A stretch of DNA of 64,000 nucleotides from Streptosporangiales bacterium (GTDB lineage: Bacteria; Actinomycetota; Actinomycetes; Streptosporangiales; WHST01): assembly GCA_009379955.1 (NCBI GenBank), contig WHST01000012.1, forward strand, positions 1 through 64,000, given 5' to 3'. The notes beneath the pieces are model-generated. The model saw nothing but the letters and a program-made list of their open reading frames with translations, made no database searches and had not been told where the DNA came from. This document shows, piece after piece, positions 60,013 through 64,000 of the stretch. Made by a program: the position numbers and the translations under genes. Each line of letters opens with the position of its first letter. Position 1 is the first letter of the stretch.

Positions 60013-61252
60013 CCCGACGGACGACGAGCGCGTAGCCCGCGGCGAGCAGCGGGAGCCTGAGCACGTCGGTGAGCACGGACTCGCCGAGTCGCTGCCAGGG
60101 CGCGATCTCGGCCCAGAACCAGTCGGGGTGCGGGCCGATGCCGTAGCGCGCGAGGGCGGTCCATCCCCAGCCGATGGCGACCGCCACAGCGAGGTAGTAG
60201 ACGCAGAAGACGAGGAACGGCACCACGCCGGCCCGGAGCGCCGACCTCGTGGCGGTCGCGAACGCGACGTACTTCTCCCTGATACCTCTGGTCGCCAGCC
60301 TGGCGACAACTGCGCCGGACCCGCCTGACAGCGTGTCGGCGTCCTCGTCCTCCGCGGATCCTTCGATGTGCTGGTAGACGATGAACGCGATCGCGAGCCA
60401 CACGAGTGGCTGGACGACACCGTCCTTGAGGTGACCGAGCACGGCTCCGACCACGTCGGCGTACGCCGACACCATGGCGGGCACCAGATCCCCGAACGGC
60501 GAAGGCAGTGCGGCCACCACCGCGTCGTACCCGTCCAGGGTCGCGCGCCAGACGACGCGGGTCTGCGCCCAGGTGGCCAGCAGGCGCAGTCCGTGGCCGA
60601 TCGCGAAGACACCGAGGAACAGGTACACGGCCTCGCACACCGCGGCCACGAGTCCGAGCGCGGGCTTGCCGAACCTCCTCGTGAGGCCCGTCGTCACGAC
60701 CTTGGCGAGGAAGGCCAGGAGCGCGACGACGAAGAGCCGTACCGCGATACCAGGGACGTCCACCCTGGTGAGGTCGACGGTGAAGTCCTGGCCGAGGAAC
60801 CGGTAGTACGCCTGGTCGGCGTCGAGCAGGCCCCAGCCGGCGTAGAAGCCGAGGAACGGCGCGACGACGAGTGCCAGCGTGTGCTGGACCCGCCGCGCAC
60901 GCGCACCGAAGGTGGGCAGGTACTCGACCGGTCGCAACGGCAGGTCCGCACGCATCGAGGAGAGGACGCCGACGATCATGACGAGCGTGGCGAGTGCGGC
61001 CAGGCCGAGCAGGCCGAACCCCGCGACCCTCGCCCAGACGTCCGGCGTGGTGTCGTACTCCACGTAGTCGGCGAGGACCTTCGCCCTCGGTCGGCCGAGC
61101 GCGATCCAAGCGGCGAAGCGGACGAGAAGTTCGTGCGCGACGTAGCCGCCGACGACCCACGCGACGATCGCGGGCCAGTGCCTGGCCAGCAACCGTGCGG
61201 CGTCGACGAGCAGCCGCACCGCCTCGCGAACGTCCTCCCCCAGTGCCGCCAC
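59954..61252 (-). CDS. Multi-pass membrane protein of unknown function
   Basis: 432 residues with about eight hydrophobic segments (around 24-45, 82-105, 135-160, 185-215, 235-260, 315-335, 360-385, 400-420). No transporter motif was recognised. The start ATG is at 61252. The unusually long 59-base 3' overlap with the convergent gene leaves the last 20 residues (Arg/Ser/Pro-rich) doubtful, but both frames look coding to the end. It may function with the trio at the envelope; that is inference from position only. Confidence 0.7.
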   Translation of the reverse strand: MAALGEDVREAVRLLVDAARLLARHWPAIVAWVVGGYVAHELLVRFAAWIALGRPRAKVLADYVEYDTTPDVWARVAGFGLLGLAALATLVMIVGVLSSMRADLPLRPVEYLPTFGARARRVQHTLALVVAPFLGFYAGWGLLDADQAYYRFLGQDFTVDLTRVDVPGIAVRLFVVALLAFLAKVVTTGLTRRFGKPALGLVAAVCEAVYLFLGVFAIGHGLRLLATWAQTRVVWRATLDGYDAVVAALPSPFGDLVPAMVSAYADVVGAVLGHLKDGVVQPLVWLAIAFIVYQHIEGSAEDEDADTLSGGSGAVVARLATRGIREKYVAFATATRSALRAGVVPFLVFCVYYLAVAVAIGWGWTALARYGIGPHPDWFWAEIAPWQRLGESVLTDVLRLPLLAAGYALVVRRVRSRTASTEGSTPVPLPRP

Positions 61253-61310
61253 GCCCCGAGGATAGTGATCGGTCGATCGCCGACGCGCGCGTGTCAGCTA
61301 TCGGCCATCG

Positions 61311-61763
61311 CTACGGTGCAACGGACTTGCGGAAGAACACGCGCCGGAAGCCGTCCTGCTCGGCGCGATGCGTCTCCTCATACCCACGCCTGAGGTAGTA
61401 GCCAAGGTTCTCGGTCATGGCCTCGTTGGTGTAGAGCCGCACCTCGGCGAGTCCCCTCGATCGCGCCTGCTCCTCGGCGAGGTCGAGCAACCGCGCACCG
61501 ACTCCGCCGCCCTGCTCCGCGGGCAAGACGGCGACGTTGTCGAGCAGGAGGTGGTCCGGCCGCGCGACGAGGACGACGAAGCCGACGAACCTGCCGGCCC
61601 GGACCGCGACCCAGGTCTGCCCGTCGCGGACCGCCGCGGCGTAGTCGGCCTCCATGGGCGCGGGTGGACGGCCGATGCGCGCGACGTAGCGCTCATACGC
61701 GGCGGCGGCCACCGCTCGCAGGTCGGCGACGTCGTCGTCGTCCGCCGGTCGGACATCGATCAC
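61311..61763 (-). CDS. GNAT family N-acetyltransferase
   Basis: 150-residue GNAT. LLLDNVAVLPAEQGGGVGARLLDLAEE holds the acetyl-CoA motif (QGGGVG) in residues about 74-100, with the ENLGYYLRRGYEETHR end motif. GTG 61763 (VIDVRPADDDD) begins the domain; the frame upstream overlies the divergent PPOX gene and is not used. Substrate unknown. Confidence 0.88.
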   Translation of the reverse strand: MIDVRPADDDDVADLRAVAAAAYERYVARIGRPPAPMEADYAAAVRDGQTWVAVRAGRFVGFVVLVARPDHLLLDNVAVLPAEQGGGVGARLLDLAEEQARSRGLAEVRLYTNEAMTENLGYYLRRGYEETHRAEQDGFRRVFFRKSVAP

Positions 61764-61786
61764 GGGCCTAGCGTACGGCGACGGAG

Positions 61787-61806
61787 TTGACATCAACGTT
61801 GGTTGA
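61787..61806 (+). promoter_or_regulatory. Palindromic promoter/operator region before PPOX gene
   Basis: The 20 bases contain TTGACATCAA (perfect TTGA-CA-TCAA palindrome and a consensus TTGACA -35) and CAACGTTG (perfect palindrome), overlapping. A TACC-type -10 is possible near 61809. The site lies between the acetyltransferase and PPOX gene starts (61763 and 61824). Confidence 0.4.
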
Positions 61807-61823
61807 GGTACCAGGGTGAGGAG

Positions 61824-62252
61824 ATGACCTTCACCGACATCGAACGCATCTACCTCCGGCGACAGCCGCTGGGACGTCTCGCCAGCCTGAACCCGGACGG
61901 CGCGCCCCAGAATCATCCCGTCACCTACTGGTTGAACGGCGACACCGGCACGATCGACATCGGTGGGCCCTGGCTGGGCAGCACGCAGAAGTTCCGCAAC
62001 GTCTCCGCCGACCCACGCGTGTCCTTCGTCGTCGACGACATGGCCGCACCCGAGGAGAGCGTCGGTCCCGACGGGCAGACCGGGCGCGGCCTGGAGATCC
62101 GCGGTCGCGCCGAGGTCTTCGTCGCAGAGCGTCCGCTGATGGACGGGTTCACCCACGAGGTCATCCGCATCCATCCGCGCCGCGTCGTCGCCTGGAACCT
62201 CGACGGACCGGGCACGAACGCCCGCGACGTCACCCGCGAGCGGGTCGGCTGA
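61824..62252 (+). CDS. PPOX-class F420/FMN-dependent oxidoreductase
   Basis: 142-residue split-barrel flavin-type protein: FTDIERIYLRRQPLGRLASL at the start, GAPQNHPVTYWL, FRNVSADPRVSFVVDD and IRIHPRRVVAWNLDG, characteristic of the TIGR04023-type F420 family. Likely reduces an unknown substrate with F420 or binds FMN. ATG 61824 begins the domain; a TTG 7 codons upstream is less likely. Confidence 0.85.
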   Translation: MTFTDIERIYLRRQPLGRLASLNPDGAPQNHPVTYWLNGDTGTIDIGGPWLGSTQKFRNVSADPRVSFVVDDMAAPEESVGPDGQTGRGLEIRGRAEVFVAERPLMDGFTHEVIRIHPRRVVAWNLDGPGTNARDVTRERVG

Positions 62253-62279
62253 GGCGCCTTCCCGCTCGCGGGATGGTGG

Positions 62280-62945
62280 TCAGCCGGCCGGCTCGTCTCC
62301 TGCTCCGGGCTCCGGGGCGTAGAACGCGAACGTCTGCTCGGCTGCGGCGGCCGCCTCGGCCGCGGACGCGCCGTTCGCCTCGTGCGCGACCCGCCATGCC
62401 CGACTGCTGGCGCCGATGAACTCGCGGCCCTCGTCCGTCTCGTGCCAGGTCTCGATGTCGCCCTCGAACTCGTTCCCGGCCATGTGCAGACCGAGACCGA
62501 GCAGCATCTGGTCCCAGCCGACGCCGACCGCGCCCGGCCCGAACTGGTCCCACATCTCCGGCGGTGTGACCGCGGCGTGGACGAGCTCGAACGTGGTGGT
62601 GCCGCCCTGCCCCTCGGATAGGCGAACCTCGACCTCGCTGACCCCCTCGGTGTCCGGGTCGAAGCCGTAGTTCCAAGTCACCTTGAGCAGGTGCGGAGAC
62701 TCGCACACCAGGACCTTGCCGCCGGCGTTGCCCTCGATCTGGTAGTGACCGCCGAGGCGGAAATCACCGCTCACCGGCAGGAACCAGCGCTTGAGCCGAT
62801 CGGCGTCGGTGAGGGCGTCCCAGACGTCCTCGATCGTCGCGTCGAACTGCCTGCGCATCACGACGGCCTTGCCCTCGCCCACGGGCATCGTGCGGTCGTG
62901 CAGCTCGCGGTGCATCGCGGTGAGGTGGTCCATGATCTCGCTCAC
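62280..62945 (-). CDS. SRPBCC/AHSA1 domain protein
   Basis: 221-residue AHSA1-type START-like protein: VVMRRQFDATIEDVWDALTD near 28, LKRWFLPVSGDFRLGGHYQI near 52 and the C-terminal helix with an unusual 30-residue Ala/Glu-rich extension. Ligand unknown. Its GTG start overlaps the ArsR-type stop (GTGA), forming the common ArsR-SRPBCC two-gene operon. An ATG at codon 5 is an alternative. Confidence 0.88.
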   Translation of the reverse strand: MSEIMDHLTAMHRELHDRTMPVGEGKAVVMRRQFDATIEDVWDALTDADRLKRWFLPVSGDFRLGGHYQIEGNAGGKVLVCESPHLLKVTWNYGFDPDTEGVSEVEVRLSEGQGGTTTFELVHAAVTPPEMWDQFGPGAVGVGWDQMLLGLGLHMAGNEFEGDIETWHETDEGREFIGASSRAWRVAHEANGASAAEAAAAAEQTFAFYAPEPGAGDEPAG

Positions 62946-63334
62946 GTGTCCTCCTGCTGGTCGGTCTCCGTGGCGCCCGGATCGTTCCGAGCCGCCTGTC
63001 GTCTCTCTCGCCTGCCGCGCGCGAGCTCGGTGGCCAGCGCGTCGAGGTGCTGGTCCCAGAAGACGCGGAACCTGTCCAGCCACATGTCGACCTCCCGCAG
63101 CGGCGCGGACTCGACCGCGTACAACCGGCGGGCACCCTCGGCCCGTACGGTCGCGAAGCCGTTGTCCCGCAACACCTTCAGATGCTGGGACACCGCGGGC
63201 TGGGAGATGCCGAACTCCTGCTGGACGACCGCGCCGAGCGTGCCCGACGCCTGCTCGCCGTCGGCGAGCAGCTCGAGGATCCGGCGCCTGACCGGATCAC
63301 CGAGGACGTCGAACGCGTGCATGCCCGTCATCAT
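62942..63334 (-). CDS. ArsR/SmtB family regulator
   Basis: 130-residue winged-helix protein: FDVLGDPVRRRILELLADGE near 10, ISQPAVSQHLKVLRDNGFAT recognition helix near 45 and VRAEGARRLYAVE wing. It lacks the metal-binding cysteines of ArsR proper, so it likely senses something else. Represses itself and the SRPBCC gene. First gene of the pair. Confidence 0.9.
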   Translation of the reverse strand: MMTGMHAFDVLGDPVRRRILELLADGEQASGTLGAVVQQEFGISQPAVSQHLKVLRDNGFATVRAEGARRLYAVESAPLREVDMWLDRFRVFWDQHLDALATELARGRRERRQAARNDPGATETDQQEDT

Positions 63335-63344
63335 TCACTCAAGG

Positions 63345-63354
63345 CTTATATAAG
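63345..63354. promoter_or_regulatory. Palindrome upstream of the arsR-type gene
   Basis: CTTATATAAG, a perfect 10-base palindrome in otherwise GC-rich DNA, 11 bases before the ATG at 63334. It is a candidate autorepression site and may also contain the -10 element. Confidence 0.45.
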
Positions 63355-63366
63355 TCAACCCTTAGA

Positions 63367-64000
63367 TCAGTCAGACGAGGCTGCCTCGAGGTCCACCTGC
63401 TCCCGCAGGTCGGGGTCCGTGACGTCGGCACCGGCCTCGATCGCCCGCTGGTAGTGCCGAAGAGCGCGGGTATCGACCTCGGTGCTGTCGAGACCCGCCT
63501 TCCAGTAGGCGGCCGCGTGCAGGTCGTCACGGGCGACGCCGAGGTCGTCGGTGACGAACCGTCGCAGGTCACGCACGACGCCCGCCTCGGCCGCCAGCCA
63601 CGCCTGGGTCCTGCCCCCGGGGCGCTCGGCGTCGCGGACGGCCGAAGGGAGCGGCGAACACGGGTCGGCCGGGCCGATCAGCCAGTGCACCGTGACATGC
63701 GGCCGCGCGGCGAGGAGGGTGGTGTCCGAGGCGTGCGCGACGGCGAGGTACACGGTCGTGGGGATCTGGGGCGACAGCGTCTCGACGATCGCGGCCAGCG
63801 CGGGCAGCGCGCTCGAGTCGCCGACCATCAGGTGCCGCTCGACGCCCGTGCCCGCGTGGAACTCGTGCCGCATGCCGGCAAGGCCGATGACGTCGCCGGG
63901 CTCGACGCCACGGACCCAGCGCATGGCGAGCCCGTCCGCGTGGACGGCCACGTCGAAGTCGATCCGCAACCGGACGGGATCGAAGCACCGCACGGTGAAC
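63367..64000 (-). CDS. Siderophore-interacting protein (FAD ferric-siderophore reductase), N-terminus beyond window
   Basis: 211 residues of a SIP-family flavoprotein are visible, ending at a TAG at 63367; the start lies past 64000. LAGMRHEFHAGTGVERHLMVGDSSALPALAAIVETL marks the FAD-to-SIP domain transition, and the C-terminal SIP domain ends ...TDDLGVARDDLHAAAYWKAG. The last 40 residues extend beyond the usual end and are Asp/Glu-rich. It would reduce imported ferric siderophores with NAD(P)H in the cytoplasm. Confidence 0.85.
   Translation of the reverse strand, partial: FTVRCFDPVRLRIDFDVAVHADGLAMRWVRGVEPGDVIGLAGMRHEFHAGTGVERHLMVGDSSALPALAAIVETLSPQIPTTVYLAVAHASDTTLLAARPHVTVHWLIGPADPCSPLPSAVRDAERPGGRTQAWLAAEAGVVRDLRRFVTDDLGVARDDLHAAAYWKAGLDSTEVDTRALRHYQRAIEAGADVTDPDLREQVDLEAASSD

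Overview
The window is high-GC DNA with frequent GTG starts and many 4-base ATGA/GTGA gene overlaps. It encodes mycothiol-type DinB proteins, an AfsR-type regulator and an F420/FMN-type PPOX protein. This points to an actinomycete (Actinomycetota); the sequence alone does not settle the genus. Almost all of it is ordinary chromosomal coding sequence. No CRISPR array, prophage or rRNA was seen, and the only insertion-sequence trace is a 5' transposase fragment at the left edge.

Layout. 1-5.5 kb: IS701-like fragment, BBE-type flavoprotein, XdhC plus MobA-like molybdenum-cofactor genes, a small zinc peptidase, a membrane phosphoesterase and tRNA-Glu(TTC). 5.5-10.2 kb: a complete minus-strand liv-type ABC importer (binding protein, two permeases, two ATPases). 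10.4-12.4 kb: a free-standing MetE-like protein and an MBL-fold hydrolase. 12.6-21.6 kb: a six-gene assimilatory nitrate/nitrite operon (narK, nasC-like, nasB-like, nirB, nirD, uroporphyrinogen-III synthase with a DNA-binding domain), preceded by an apparent GlnR box. 21.9-25.5 kb: a decayed catabolic island. In it a GntR regulator and a TPP enzyme survive intact, while an amidohydrolase, an MBL lactonase, a 3-hydroxyisobutyrate dehydrogenase-like gene and a flavin monooxygenase remain only as fragments.

25.6-28.9 kb: homocysteine methyltransferase/MTHFR fusion plus a PucR-type regulator. 28.9-40.3 kb: the most novel-looking segment, a TetR-headed, tightly packed plus-strand operon. It encodes an NMT1/SsuA-type importer, an acyl-CoA ligase, two hot-dog hydratase subunits, an HMG-CoA-lyase-like enzyme, a fumarylacetoacetase-family hydrolase, an Asp/Glu-racemase-fold protein without catalytic cysteines and a pyruvate-dehydrogenase-E1-like enzyme. 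Together these look like an uptake-and-CoA-dependent degradation route for an unidentified organic acid. 40.3-47.5 kb: a ROK regulator with a ribose-type sugar ABC importer, a Gfo/Idh/MocA dehydrogenase and a sugar isomerase.

47.5-54.4 kb: DinB protein, giant AfsR-like regulator, and a MarR-drrA-drrB drug-export operon whose drrA ribosome binding site lies inside a hairpin preceded by a possible leader peptide. 54.4-64 kb: SDR remnant, tRNA-Asp(GTC), acetyltransferases, a VOC protein, a DGPF-protein/ECF42-like sigma factor pair, a kinase-like P-loop protein, three linked membrane-anchored Ig-like proteins, a multi-pass membrane protein, a PPOX protein, an ArsR/SRPBCC pair and the start-truncated copy of a siderophore-interacting protein.
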